This document shows, piece after piece, positions 48,101-60,932 of a stretch of 64,000 nt of DNA. A program made the translations under genes and the position numbers. The notes beneath the pieces were generated by a model. It had not been told where the DNA came from and did no database searches. It saw only the letters and a program-made list of their open reading frames with translations. Each line of letters begins with the position of its first letter. The stretch's first letter is position 1. The stretch comes from Polytrichum commune. Lineage: Eukaryota; Streptophyta; Polytrichopsida; Polytrichales; Polytrichaceae. The stretch is from positions 35,466,001 to 35,530,000 of the forward strand of contig OX485804.1 in assembly GCA_950295325.1 (NCBI GenBank), read 5' to 3'.

Positions 48101-48525
48101 CCTGCAAACACAATTTTCACCCAGATTGTCTCAAACCCTGGCTGGTACAGAGAATTTATCTAGATCTTATTTTGTTACATTGTTTGGTCAGGATGAGGGT
48201 TTTTGATTCAGGAAGTAACTAAAATGTGCTGGACACAGATTTTCCTGTGTGTCCTAGACTATGTGATTGAGGAATGAGGTGAGTGTGGGAGTGAATGTTT
48301 GGATTTATTTTGAGGGCTACTCTGACATATGAATTCTTGATTGATATCTAATTATCTTATTCTGTGTGACAACAGGATGAGCACAACTCTTGTCCAATAT
48401 GTCGACATGAAATGCCAACTGATGACCACGAGTATGAGCGACAGAAAGAACGTGATAGGGAAGCTGAGGAAGAGAGGAAAGGGGCTGAAAATGCGCTACG
48501 AGGTGGAGAGTTTATGTATATTTAA
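45131..48525 (+). CDS. AIP2: RING-H2 E3 ubiquitin ligase, AIP2-like
   Basis: Six exons (45131-45286, 46249-46471, 46658-46813, 47312-47478, 47935-48144, 48376-48525) give 1062 nt and 353 residues. The product resembles Arabidopsis ABI3-interacting protein 2, which ubiquitinates ABI3 and so dampens abscisic acid signalling. Conserved blocks outside the RING are RFTAVAFWIVGLQLFESA, GFLFEGQLTVGAEPPPPQWL and GPPPASKEEVAKLP. The RING-H2 ligands are C273, C276, C291, H293, H296, C299, C310 and C313, with W303 in the E2-contact position. The tail (EERKGAEN to GGEFMYI) is the family's C-terminus. It is about 40 residues longer than Arabidopsis AIP2, mostly in the middle region. Exon 2 uses the donor CACCA|GTACGA, chosen because it keeps phase 1. 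The target protein here is unknown; ABI3 is inferred from the family only. Confidence 0.9.
45344..46012 (+). repeat. Duplication inside intron 1 of the AIP2-like gene
   Basis: The sequence at about 45344-45595 is repeated at about 45767-46010. Shared blocks are gtcaggagcttttattggta, cattcgagat, gattgaggtgtttcgttgaa / gaattgaggcgttttgatga, gactatgatgc, atccagggatg and gtcaattctt. Unit 1 begins in the 3' part of sequence that still reads open from exon 1. The copies differ at many sites. Confidence 0.75.
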
Positions 48526-49197
48526 GTCCGAGTTATATTTGCAGACACTACCTATTTGTTGTTTGAGTGTGGTGTTCTTGTAGATCTCAGGTGGGGCAGT
48601 AAGTCTGAAATTGTTGCAGATTTCTAGAAGGTCCCGTGTATATAAATGTATTGCACTTGGAAGGTTATTTAACCAGGCCCAAAGCATTGGATGTCTGAAT
48701 TCATTCTTAGATAATATATTGTTGTCTTCCTTGAAGCACACTTCGAAGCTCATGTCCTGCTACTCTAGTGATTTTGTTGGAGATGCTCTGAATATGTGCT
48801 ACAATGTAGCTCCTTGCTTCAACTATTTGGTTTCTATATCTACGATTCCTTTTGCCCTGGCTTTGCGATCATTTTGACACGCAACACTGAATGTGTTTGA
48901 AAACAACAATAAAAAGCTGGAAGGAGTGATTGTCAGACAAAAATTACCTGCAATTGGTAGCACAATCTCAGCAAATGTATGCAGGTTATCGACAAACACC
49001 TGATTGCAACCAAATTCTACGTCTTCAAACTTGTGCAGTCATAAACTCGAGAATTTTGTATACTTTCTTGCGTAGACTGCCTAAACGAGCCAAAGTAGTC
49101 AGAAGCTGGCAATTTGTCAGACTTGTGTCATGAAATTAGGCTGCTATCACCAGGACTTTGAATTGCAGTGACAAAATTTAGTGTGAATCATAGAACA
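48526..49197. other. 3' flank of the AIP2-like gene
   Basis: Probable 3' untranslated region followed by intergenic sequence. The short frames at 48496-48877 are not credible. Confidence 0.4.
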
Positions 49198-49583
49198 CTA
49201 CACTAAATATGATGTTTATTGCCATATGGTATTTGATGTTACTATGGTAACTTTTTCGGATGACACTTCTTATGAATAGGTTTACAAAGACTGCCATGGA
49301 TAATGGATGAGTCTCATCCATTGGCCAAAACCCTACCTTCTCTTGTCAACAACTTATGATGAAAAATTGTCATGGATGATTGAAATATGGATGAAAGATC
49401 ACTTAGTAAGTGACAGTAATTGCAACACTGTAAATCTATAATCCCCCAAAAAATTTACAAGAATGACAAACAATGTTGGGTTAACATTTAGTGTTGGTGA
49501 CACTGTACCACGGTTTACAATTAGTATTGAGCAAGACAATTAGAAGTGGGTGACACTAAATAAATATCATATTTAGTGTACTT
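49198..49583. mobile_element. TIR element with TACACTAAATATGAT ends
   Basis: The left end ctacactaaatatgatgttt and the right end aaatatcatatttagtgtac are inverted repeats of about 20 bp with one or two mismatches, enclosing about 385 bp of non-coding DNA. A TA dinucleotide may be the target site, but this is ambiguous. Confidence 0.6.
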
Positions 49584-49726
49584 TCCCTACACAAGATTAA
49601 TTGCGGTCCAGAGATGATGCCAAACACATAGGACAATGGTGTAAGTTATAAAACTAACCTTGGAAAGGTTACATTAATTTCTTGGACTATCAAGTTGATA
49701 TTATACTCTATCTCATGGAGGTTAAA

Positions 49727-49952
49727 CCGTTTATGGTATTTACTATTGTCACTTACAATTTGGGATTACACAATGTTACACTTACTGTACGTCTTACTCT
49801 CAATTTCAAATTTTACTACCAGAGGTTGAATAGGTTGTTTAGCTAATATAAAAACACAAGTGGTTTTACTTCATAAGTTTTTACATTCTTGATATATAGT
49901 CATAGCACCACGTAACTTCAAATAGTATATGACACTAAATACCATAAAAGGT
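49727..49952. mobile_element. Second TIR element, TATGGTATTTA type
   Basis: The left end ccgtttatggtatttactat with tgtcac pairs with the right end gacactaaataccataaaag, enclosing about 225 bp. The same end (cactaaataccata) occurs singly near 2712 and, inverted, near 42797. Confidence 0.55.
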
Positions 49953-50298
49953 GTATTGTACTCCGCTATTTTAAGAAAGGAATCCACATTTTTGACATCA
50001 TCTTGATTTACTTTTAGTCCCATACGCCTTTTGATTTCTTGGACTTTAATTACATATATATTGTATACATACAACTTTTTCCACAAACACTATTGCAACC
50101 ACAAGTTCATACATGTGATTGCAAAAAAAAAACTTGTGCATGAGGATCATATTCTAGAAAACAGAAACACATTTTCCCATGTACATCAAACACGTTTTTC
50201 CATCCATCCAACATGCAACATGCTTACAAACGAATCATACTACACACAACTCCTAGTATCCAAAAATTCAACCCCAATATTCATTATACTAAGAAGTA

Positions 50299-50430
50299 TT
50301 GGCCCACATTTCATGCCTACTTTTGATGGGCCCTTCATAATTTGAAGTTCCTTTATAATTTTTACTTCAAATGAATTTAATCCTCTTCATACTATGTTGC
50401 ACGCTGTGTGTAAAATGCACTAAGTGCTCC
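50299..50430 (+). mobile_element. Relic of the 1247-type hAT-like element
   Basis: Blocks ggcccacatttcatg, gggcccttcataatttg, cctttataatttttacttca, aatgaatttaatcctct and aaaatgcactaagtg correspond in order to the second half of the element at 1247-2271. The terminal acctacccgtg has been lost. Confidence 0.65.
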
Positions 50431-50739
50431 ACCTGAGGTCATAACTTGGTGAGCCATGGTCCATTGTTATGGGGGAGTGAGGCTCATTGTTCATTAGTTA
50501 CGGGCCCAAGCAGAGGGGGTCACCATCATATCAAAGCTGTATTATAAATTATGATATAAAGACCTAATAGGGGAATTGGCTTATTAACGAAAGCCATGGA
50601 CGATAATTTTTAGGGTAAAAATGTATCTATGTATGTTTTTTTCACCATGATAAAAGAATTCAAAATAGTGTGGAATGTTGATAAATAAGCGTGGGGCAAC
50701 CTAATTGCATATATTAGTGTTGTCCATAACACATCCTGC

Positions 50740-50795
50740 GTGGCGCATCCATCCACGCATCCATTAATTCATCCATCCATCCATCCATCCATGAC
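50740..50795 (+). repeat. (ATCC)n microsatellite near the next gene
   Basis: Repeated catccatccatcc lies about 260-310 bp before the start codon of the next gene, so it may fall in its promoter or 5' untranslated region. The 200-codon frame starting here (50740-51342) runs over exon 1 in another frame and is a shadow. Confidence 0.7.
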
Positions 50796-51052
50796 TTATT
50801 TATTCATCCGTCTGGTTCTCGCTGGCGGCGAGAAACTCTGTTCATCCGGACTCAACGGCTCGCTCGCTCAAACATCGCTCGCTTCCTACAAAGGAAGCCC
50901 TTCTTCCTTCTTTCCCATCTATCTCTCCCATCTCACCCTCCGTCCCATTCATCAACCTTTCGGAATTTTCACCAGATTTCAGGAGTCCTACTTTCTTTGC
51001 AATCCGCCACTTACTCTTGGAATCTTTCCTAAAATTTCATTGCTCACGCGAA

Positions 51053-52859
51053 ATGGAGGCGACGAAGATGAGAAGCCGCCGGCGCTCTGCCGCTGTTGGC
51101 GTCACCCCGATCAAAGATGGTGTGTTATCATATGCCTTCCTTCACATTTCCCCCCATTCTATTGCCATTGCCATTGCATTGTGCAATGCTCGTTTCTAAG
51201 ATTGGAACGTAAATTCAACATAAGTATTAACAACTTGGCCGGATTTTTGTGCGAAGATTTGGATCGATTTTTGTGTTTGTGCTTATATTTTGTTGTCTTG
51301 TTCCGATTGTGGTTTTGCAGCTCTTATAAGCAGCGCCGCTAAGAAGGTTGGAGTGAAGAAGGCCTCGCGCAAGGTGTTGGCAGACAAGACGAACTCTACG
51401 CCTGTTTCAGGCTTGGTTCCTGCGGCTACGAAATCTGAGAGGCGAGAGGGAGCTGAGGAGGATCGGGAAGCCTCTTCACCCTGTATGCGAGGGGAGGATG
51501 CCCTCCGTTCTCAGGTAGTTAAGTTGAATAACAGACGAATCCAAATTTTTTGGCTAATCCTTCGAATCCGGTTGTGAATTATTGGAGTTTAATGTAGGCC
51601 TGGTTTCTCCCGCAGGTTCACAAAGAACTGACGATGGCTGTCACCCCTGCTAACGGCCTATCAGCAAGCAATGTTTATGCTGTTACACCGGAGTTCCGGA
51701 TCCCGTTGGCGTCTTACGAGGATGAGGATGTAGTACCTGCTCCATGTGTGGAGTCTCCAGAAGCTGCCTCGCCTTCCAACCAGGTACGTAATGTCATTGT
51801 GTACTTGGAGCTCTGTTTCATACCTGTATGGTGCTTGGAAAATGGTTGTTCAATTTGGAAGGTATGAGGGAGGTGTGATTATTGATGACATTGTGCACAT
51901 GAATTCACACGACACACGTCATACAATATACCTAACATAATTACATCAATCATCTCATGTTTTACGCACACATTACGCATTAAAAATTTCTTTCGAAGTG
52001 ATTTCAGTTATCTATCCAGCAGTGCATTCCTCCTTGCCGAAACAGAGTTTGGAAAAATGATGCTCGAAGTAGTTGGTGATCTGTCTATGTATACATTGAA
52101 CTCGATGTCTCAGAAGCTTCTAACTATCCGGTGGTTATCTATCTATATGAACAGAAGGACGCGCCTGCCCCTGCTGAAACAGCGTATCCTGCTGCCACTG
52201 TGTTGGATCATTCAGCTGAATGGGTAGGAAGGGATGTGGACGAAGTCACACTCTGTGGAGACGACGATTTTTCCGACTGCTCTGTTGTTGTCAACGTGAG
52301 CTCGCCAGCCGTTGCTCAACTCGGCGCTTCGACAACTGATGCGTACAGTATGGTCTCTCCTAATCCTAGTGCATTCTCCGCTAGGTGGCTGCAGAGAGCC
52401 AGCCCTTTGAAGGTGAAGATCGCGGACGACCACTACGACAACGACGCTGAGGACGACTATGAAGGATGTGACGAGTACGATGAGCAAGAGGATTATGATC
52501 AGGATTGCGAGGAGCTTTGCCATGGAATTAGCCGAATCTCCGTGGCAGAACAAGCAGGAGGATTGCCAGAACACAAGGGCAGGCATGTTCGGTTCAATTA
52601 CAACAGCAAAGATGAAATTGAAGAGGAAGAAGGTAATATCAATATCTCCATTGCACACCTGACTCGCTCAGTTCAGATTCCAAAACATCGTCAGGGTTTA
52701 GGGTTACAAATCTTTGACATTCAAATGTTTCAATTCTTCTGACAGTTGTGTACTTGTTTTTCTCATGCAGTCGTGCGTCTGAGAGGTCTGCCAACTCCGA
52801 GAGGAAAGCATCTGAGATTTCCAGAAGCATCTGAGGAACCTGAAGTGGGTGCCGTCTGA
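51053..52859 (+). CDS. Acidic protein with APC/C destruction box; probable cell-cycle protein
   Basis: Five exons (51053-51119, 51321-51514, 51616-51783, 52155-52632, 52771-52859) with GT-AG introns give 996 nt and 331 residues. I do not recognise the protein by name. Its N-terminus is basic (KMRSRRRSAAVG) and carries VTPI, a Ser/Thr-Pro site. Next is RKVLADKTN at residues 39-47, an exact fit to the destruction box RxxLxxxxN. Further S/T-P motifs are at STP, VTP, ESP and VSP. Residues 234-263 are highly acidic with repeated Asp-Tyr. The C-terminus has two tidy blocks, GRHVRFNYNS (285-294) and LRGLPTPRGKHLRF (about 306-319), which look like conserved docking motifs. The architecture (D-box, proline-directed sites, disordered acidic middle) suggests a mitotic regulator degraded by APC/C. 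This is inference from motifs. Confidence 0.85.
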
Positions 52860-54066
52860 CAACTCCATTTAGTGACGAAAATACTTCTATTTAGTGCAGA
52901 ATCTATTTAGTGCAAAATACATAGTAGGGAGACCGACCTTATATGGCACACATTGTCGCCAATCTTGAACTCCATATATCCTCGTAGTCGTCATACTAAT
53001 GTAAGCAACCTATAGGAAAGTTGTTCAGTGCTCGCTGAGCAGCCTTTTAGCACATGAGGAGCAATTTTGCATCTACGTAACTTATTTTGTTCACAGCTTG
53101 TAACCTATTCCTAGAGAAGTGCTATGCAGTACTTTGTACCTCAACGTCATGTCCATGGTTTGTGGTTCCCTTACATGTGCATTGTCCAATACTTTTTGTT
53201 TTGGATTTGGTTGTTTTGCATTCTATACCTTCTATGTTCTGTTTTTGGCACGTGGTTGAATAGGGGTCTGGTGTTTTTAGGATATTTTGCATCGAATAAT
53301 TGACGGTGAGATATCAAAAATGGTATAACTGGGTTTGGCCCTCATTGAACGCCTATCATGCACAGGGGACGACGAAAAGTTCCGAAAAAAAGTTCCATTG
53401 AGTTAGAAAGCTTACTCTGTTGTAAGACTTTTTCCAGCGAAAGCGGCGGCAATAGTTATTTTTTGGATTTTACCAGTGCCATAAGCCTCTTTCATAAGAT
53501 TATATATAAACTAACATAATATACGTAGGTAGGGTGCACATTAAAGCCCAAAATAATGTCTTGAGCGAGAAATTATAACCCTCTACCTCCTAAGAATAAC
53601 CCAATTGACGTGTTTACCAATGCATTCCAAGCCACGTGAATTCAGCGACCTTAATTCCATGTTTATTCGATCCCATCCCAAGCTCTACACATCCCCTCAC
53701 TACGGCATTCTGTATGTAGTCGTACATTTAGTCATCAAATGTAGCCGTGGGTTCGGTGTTGATGACTCAAACTAGTCACATTGTATTTACTGAGTCAGTG
53801 GATCCAAACATGTGACTTCCAACACTAATTTCTTCACTACATATAGTCATGCGCTGAGCGCAGATAATCATGTATTGTTCACATATAGTACAGGAGCAAT
53901 GTAAACAGGTCTAAGGTCTGCAAATGGCTATGGTTCACTAACCTGCCAATACGGAAGACGAAACAGGGCTGACAACCTCTTCACTCCGGTTTGGTGCACT
54001 GGATCATTGACCCCCCCGTGTCACCAATTACAGACACATTGAATAGGATCCTTGACTATAAAGTAA
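52860..54066. other. 3' flank; three TTTAGTG motifs, no gene
   Basis: Directly after the stop codon, atttagtg occurs three times between 52867 and 52913 (atttagtgacg, atttagtgcag, atttagtgcaa). The rest, to 54066, holds no supported feature. Confidence 0.5.
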
Positions 54067-54175
54067 TCTTAACACATTCATGCCTTTATTCAAATCCATA
54101 ACACTGTTCTGTGGGTATAACAATATTCCACAGAATATTCCCGTATGTTACCCACATTCAATCCGAATATGGTGA
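54067..54175. mobile_element. Foldback-family fragment
   Basis: It contains ttattcaaatccataacact, ccacagaatattcccgtatg and ccacattcaatccgaatatg. It matches the left arm and centre of 26890-27210, with decayed ends. Confidence 0.6.
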
Positions 54176-54185
54176 ATAAACAATG

Positions 54186-54298
54186 CTTCCTGAATTCCTA
54201 AAGTAGCACTAATTTCATGGCGTAAAGAAATGTAGTGTCCCCTGCACTAATATCCCACTCACTATCAGCCATCCCTCACTAATTGGGATAATCAGTGT
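54186..54298 (-). mobile_element. T1 element end
   Basis: The text ends cactaattgggataatcagt followed by gtag, the T1 terminus. Preceding blocks (tcccactcactatcagccat) match the T1 subterminal region. The opposite end is not found nearby. Confidence 0.55.
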
Positions 54299-54730
54299 AG
54301 CACAAAAGATTGCACTGTGAATTCTATGTGACAAATATTGCAGAGTTCGAGTTGGACATGCATTCCAACAATGGTACATATCACAAATTGAGGTGCATCA
54401 TGATTCTCCCATATCCCACTCAACAAATTTCTCGAACCACACAGAAAAACATGCACACATGGCTGGTTACAAACTTCGCAATAATTGTTAACCCCAGTGT
54501 TTGTGCCGTGTCATTTCGCATTTGATACACAGCAATGACTTTCCATTCACAAGTACTCTTTCTTGACAAGCCCATATCCACCCTAACTTTGTAAAGAGAC
54601 ACCAAAGGCCTCACAAAATTATATTCAAAACGAAATCGTCATGGCACCACAAGAATGCCCCATGTTGTAGCTTGAACCATGCGCATGGACAAATATAGCT
54701 GCCCAAAATTTTTGATATATATACAGAAGT

Positions 54731-56584
<1,854 letters not shown>

Positions 56585-56949
56585 GGCGCTCACTTTCTGA
56601 CCCGTTGCAAACGACGCACGGAAATTCTCGTGAAAACTCCTCTTCTGGCTCCAAGAACTTATCACACCGACAGCACAAAGAGGAATGCGTGTAGCAGGAG
56701 AAATTGGACGCAATTGAGAAAAGGTTACAAGAGAAGGATACTTGACACGCCCGATGTTTTGAAAATGAAACTGGAATGAAGCGGCAGAGGTTTAAGAAGC
56801 AGCGTAAAGAAGGAAACGATACAAAGCATAGGGGCAAGAGCAGCCACGCGCACTTGTCTCCGAACCTTCCGAATCGCTGGTCTTCTTCGTTCTTTTAGTA
56901 GCCCAACCGACCGTGGTTACTTTCTAACATAACCCTGGTTAAGCACCAA

Positions 56950-57808
56950 GGGCCTGTTCACACGGGATCCCAAGTCCCAACATGGAGGCCAAGTCCCAAC
57001 TTTTGAGCCTCAAAGACAACCATTGAAATGTGCTCAATTATCAAAATAGTTGGGTCTAGATAAATTTATCCACAAATATTTGCGGGACTTGTGTTCAAAG
57101 TTGGGTCTAGCTTTTCCAGGGGAAGGTTCTTAGAGCGCTACAGGAATAACACCCTTTGAGGTGGCCACGTTGCCCTTACATTCCCATCACATTACCATGC
57201 CTTGGTTGACACTGTAGAACCCTAAATCTGACCTCGGCGAGCAACAAGGGAGGATGTATGGAGCCTACACTCGATCGATCAGATCACTCGGATCTCACCA
57301 CGTGCCCTTGGAGAGGGTTAGCATTTGGTCGCTCATTTGGCCTCAAGACTCTAAATTCCTCCGAACTCCCAACTCACAAATCTAATCTACACAAGGGTTA
57401 TAGTCGATGATGATGATGATGATGTTGTTGTTGTTGTTGTTGCAGTGGAGCGTATCTTGGAGTGGATTCATGAGATCACAGAAGTAAGTAAACATATGAT
57501 TGATCTGTATATATTGAAAGTCGCAGCATGTGAATTGGGGAGGGGCAATTTGTTAAAATTAGGTAGAATTTGTGAGCCTTCCTTTGGCCCTAGTGGCTTG
57601 TTGCTCGACCCAACTCTCAACACAAGTCCCAAGCCTCATCTCCATAAAGTGTTGCCATGTAGTCATCCATGTCCTACTTGACACTTAGGACCTGGGACCT
57701 TGTGTGAAGTGGTCAGTCCCAACTTCCGTGCTCTCAATGGCTAAGATTGCGTGGATTGACCTCATGTGACTTGGGAGTTAGGAATTGACGCCCCATGTGA
57801 ATTGGCCC
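56950..57808. mobile_element. H1-related PIF/Harbinger-like element
   Basis: The left end gggcctgttcacacgggatc and, on the opposite strand, the right end gggccaattcacatggggcg are inverted repeats. The flanking triplets are caa (56947-56949) and taa (57809-57811), a target duplication with one change. Inside are (GAT)n and (GTT)n runs at about 57409-57442. The 78-codon frame at 57445-57681 is not convincing. Confidence 0.65.
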
Positions 57809-57811
57809 TAA

Positions 57812-58537
57812 GATAAGAGGCCATGTTTGGGCTTATGAATGACTCTTGAAGGTAAATTCATTCAAAAGGAAGGTGCTAGGAAGGTCATAATGGGTATCAT
57901 TGTGTTCCTCATGAAACTCTTTTGGCAATGGTGATGATCTCATTCCAATATAAAAAGATGATTGTTCACAAGAGATTTTGAAGGTAAAAAATGAACCAAC
58001 TTTCTTCCTTTTTTGATCCCTTACTGTACATAGTAACTTCATATTATTTTGATTGAAGAATATCAACTTCGTATGGACTCTTTTCTTACCTCAACGTATA
58101 TATCTATACTTAATATAATTTTGAAAGTTTAGACCATAAAATTATTGCATACATTTATCACCATTTCTTGAAAATTGATGATTCCAAATCAACTATAAAC
58201 AGATTATGAAAATTATCAAATATTGCTACAATATTGATGTGATCTTAACAACATTAGCAACATTACAAGTATTTTCCTTTAGGTAACATAGGTCTAGAAA
58301 GCTTAGTTTTAAGATGATCTAATGAAAACCACAATATGCTCCAAAAGAAGGTGAAATGATAACTTTTCCCATTTAACCGTTAAAGGACGTGAGATCTCAA
58401 TATACATCCATATACACAATTTATACGTGCTTCATCAACTTCATAAATCATATGTTATATTTTTTGTTTATAACCTTATTATAAACATTGTCTTATGTCA
58501 AGGAGGAAATAAAATTATACTCATACTAGACATTGAT
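57812..58537 (+). other. Gene-free; first half of a split dispersed repeat
   Basis: From about 58390 (cgtgagatctcaatatacat, acattgtcttatgtcaagga, atactcatactagacattga) it matches 14550-14700. The match stops at the hAT-like insertion and resumes after it. Confidence 0.5.
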
Positions 58538-59833
58538 CTCGGGGGGGGGGGGGGGCACTGGCGAAAAACGTAGGAACTACGTGCGATAAAATATAGGGTC
58601 TTGTATAAAAATTTGGCGTAAAATTTGTAAATTATTAGATGTAGTATAGGGTGCTTTGGGATTGTGAAACATGATTATATGTAATATAGCATTTGACAAA
58701 ACATGATTAAATTACCTAAGTGGTACATATAAAATAGCATGGAGAAAAAGCGATAGTTTCAAAAATTAAATACTTTGCCACCAAAATATGGCATGTTCTA
58801 TATAGGAAGGGTTCAAAAGATAAGGGTGAAGGTTGGTACTAAGTGGGGCAATTGTTGGCAACCCATTGACTTGATGAAACGTGCAGTCCAGAACGGAAAT
58901 AGAGAAACGCTCTTCCCAATTGCTACGGCTTACCTCCATTGGTTCAAAAAACAGTTGTGTCTCAACAAATATAAGTATGTTGAGAGTGACTGTGTGTGGG
59001 TTGATGTGGATGCTATTATCTCAACTGTGTCTCTACTGTATGAATCAACTAGCAAAATCTACACCTTAGATGAGGTAGATGCAAACTCATTGAGTGAGTT
59101 CATTTCAAATAAAAAATAAAACCTGCTAAATTTGTACTATCTCACACATGTGGAGATATAATTTGGAAAAAGGGCTGAATGATCATTAGTATACCTTGAA
59201 ACGTGTAGTAGTCATTTCAGTTCGAGTACCCTCATATCTCCCACATGTGTAAATGGTAGCCTAGCTAGTTTAGGTGGATTTTCCTCCAATGTGTAGGATT
59301 GGAAGATCAAGGCATCAATTGTAAGGATTCTGCAAACCTTGTAAATGTGACTTTGAGACACATGTGGCTGGCCTGTTCCCTAAGACCTCAAGGTTTCTAA
59401 CTGTGTTATCCAACACAACTTTTATTCGTTGGCTCGTGTTGCTTAATGACATGTAATTACAATCTTTTGTTATTATTGTTTAGTGTTTTGCTTTGCCCGG
59501 ACTTCAGTGTGACCTTGAACCCTAAACCCTAGTAAATGTTTGTTTCTCTTACTCTGTACATGTGCTTCTAACAAGAATTCTACTGTATCATACACTTTAA
59601 GGAATGGGGCCAATCAGGGGGAAAAAATACATATAAGTAATATAGGGTACCATAAAATCAACCATCCAAGAATTTATAATTACCAATAGGGTGCAAATAA
59701 TCACAACAATTTACCATTATTTCAAAAATTAGCATCCCTTATAATCCTTTCTCATAGGTAAATAGCCCCCATTTTAATAGATCATTATCGCAGGTGTATG
59801 CAAAATATACAAGGGAGTGCCCCCCCCCCCGAG
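58538..59833 (+). mobile_element. hAT-like element with G-tract termini carrying an ORF
   Basis: The left end is ctc-G15-cact (58538-58559) and the right end is agtg-C11-gag (59816-59833), so the ends are inverted repeats. The 8-bp target acattgat is duplicated at 58530-58537 and 59834-59841. Independently, the flanks join to give the uninterrupted repeat found at 14640-14930, which proves a 1296-bp insertion. It has no transposase. The interior includes acacatgtggagatata with its inverted match atatctcccacatgtgt, and one open frame. Confidence 0.85.
58793..59119 (+). CDS. Uncharacterised ORF inside the hAT-like element
   Basis: This 108-codon frame starts at the first ATG (MFYIGRVQKIRVKVGTKW) and ends at taa. 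An upstream extension to 58775 would need a TTG start. Its composition is protein-like: aromatic and hydrophobic residues are spaced as in a folded domain (ATAYLHWFKKQLCLNKYKY, VDVDAIISTVSLLYE), with an acidic end (LDEVDANSLSEF). The surrounding DNA is AT-rich and full of stops. I do not recognise the family. It may be a captured host exon, a remnant of the element's own protein, or chance. Confidence 0.4.
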   Translation: MFYIGRVQKIRVKVGTKWGNCWQPIDLMKRAVQNGNRETLFPIATAYLHWFKKQLCLNKYKYVESDCVWVDVDAIISTVSLLYESTSKIYTLDEVDANSLSEFISNKK

Positions 59834-59841
59834 ACATTGAT

Positions 59842-60835
59842 GATCAAAATACAACATATGTATTTGCATCCAAGGGCACCCAAGCTACGTATTTAAACTT
59901 AAATCTTCAATAACATCAAAGTGTTTAGCATATTCAGATAATGCACTTGAAAAATAAGTTGATTTCACATAGGCTCACTTTGGACATGATTAGTTAAAGA
60001 ATGAAAGCATGAATATTCTAATTTTTTCCTGAAGAGGCCTAGTCTAGGCATCTTAGATGCTTAGGGGTCAAGGTGGATGTGCCTAATTTGGTTTATGACC
60101 TAAAACATACACTTATATTTGAGTGGTGAATGATTGGGTGTGAATCTACAAGCAGATACCAAAAAGACATGTGTGGAAAATGGATTGAACTACATGCTCA
60201 AAAACTGGTCATTATTTTTGGTATGAATTAAATTTGCAGACATTCTTAGAATAAATATGTACTTGTTGTGCAAGAGTTTGGGGTGTTGTTTTTGGTTGAG
60301 GCCACAGTTGGTTTTAGCACCATCTAAATTATGAGATTGATAATAATATTCTTAAAACTTTTCTTGTTAGCAATTGACAAGGGATCCCAAAGCACCAACG
60401 TCCGCCTTCTTTTAATTTCGTATGCAAAAGTTTTGAGGGAACAAAATCTCATTGGTAGGATGATGTTAAGGTGGTGGACATTGTCAGAATCAACATGTAT
60501 TTGTTGTACATGATTTTAGGGTTGTTTGTTCCAACACCCTCTACCTTAGTACAAGATAATTAGCAAGTCCAAATCAACAACGTACGTTAGCAACTATCCT
60601 CATAGTTTTTGGAGCTCATGTGAATCATCTTAATCATTATCAAAATGAGATGGGTCGTCATGTGGTTGGAGTTTCCAAGTGGCCTACTTCTCAAACAAGT
60701 GATTAGTCACTGAGATGAATGACAAATCCAAGACAAAGACATAGTGATTATTGTCAAATAAGTTATCCAAATAAGTTATTTATTCTCAAAGCCAAGATTC
60801 TCCCTGAAGGGCCACATACATCCCCACATGACATA
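59842..60835 (+). repeat. Second half of the split repeat, then an H2-like fragment
   Basis: From 59842 to about 60070, caacatatgtatttgcatcc, aatcttcaataacatcaaag, atgcacttgaaaaataag and tgaagaggcct continue the repeat broken at 58537. At 60080-60215 an H2-like segment follows (atacacttatatttgagtgg, gataccaaaaagacatgtgt). No gene is seen to 60835. Confidence 0.55.
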
Positions 60836-60932
60836 ACAGACTGAATATGGGGAATATCTGGGAATACTACATGGAATAATGTCAGTTCCACAGAACGAGC
60901 GTGTGTATCTGAATAATGTTATGAATGTTGAT
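60836..60932 (-). mobile_element. Foldback-family fragment
   Basis: The blocks cagactgaatatggggaata, tctgggaatactacatggaa, taatgtcagttccacagaac and gtatctgaataatgttatg are the right arm of the 26890 family. Confidence 0.6.

Noticed and set aside
50740-51342. 200-codon plus frame starting in the ATCC repeat
   Set aside because: It begins in a microsatellite, crosses exon 1 of the next gene in the wrong frame and reads through its intron. The spliced five-exon model explains the region.
52212-52658. 148-codon minus frame
   Set aside because: It is antisense to the acidic exon 4 of the D-box gene. Runs of Val and Ile come from reversed GAC/GAT/GAG codons.
660-54300. T1 as a CACTA (En/Spm) element because of frequent CACTA near its ends
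   Set aside because: The termini read CA(C/T)TGATTATCCC rather than CACTA at the very end, and no 3-bp duplication could be established.
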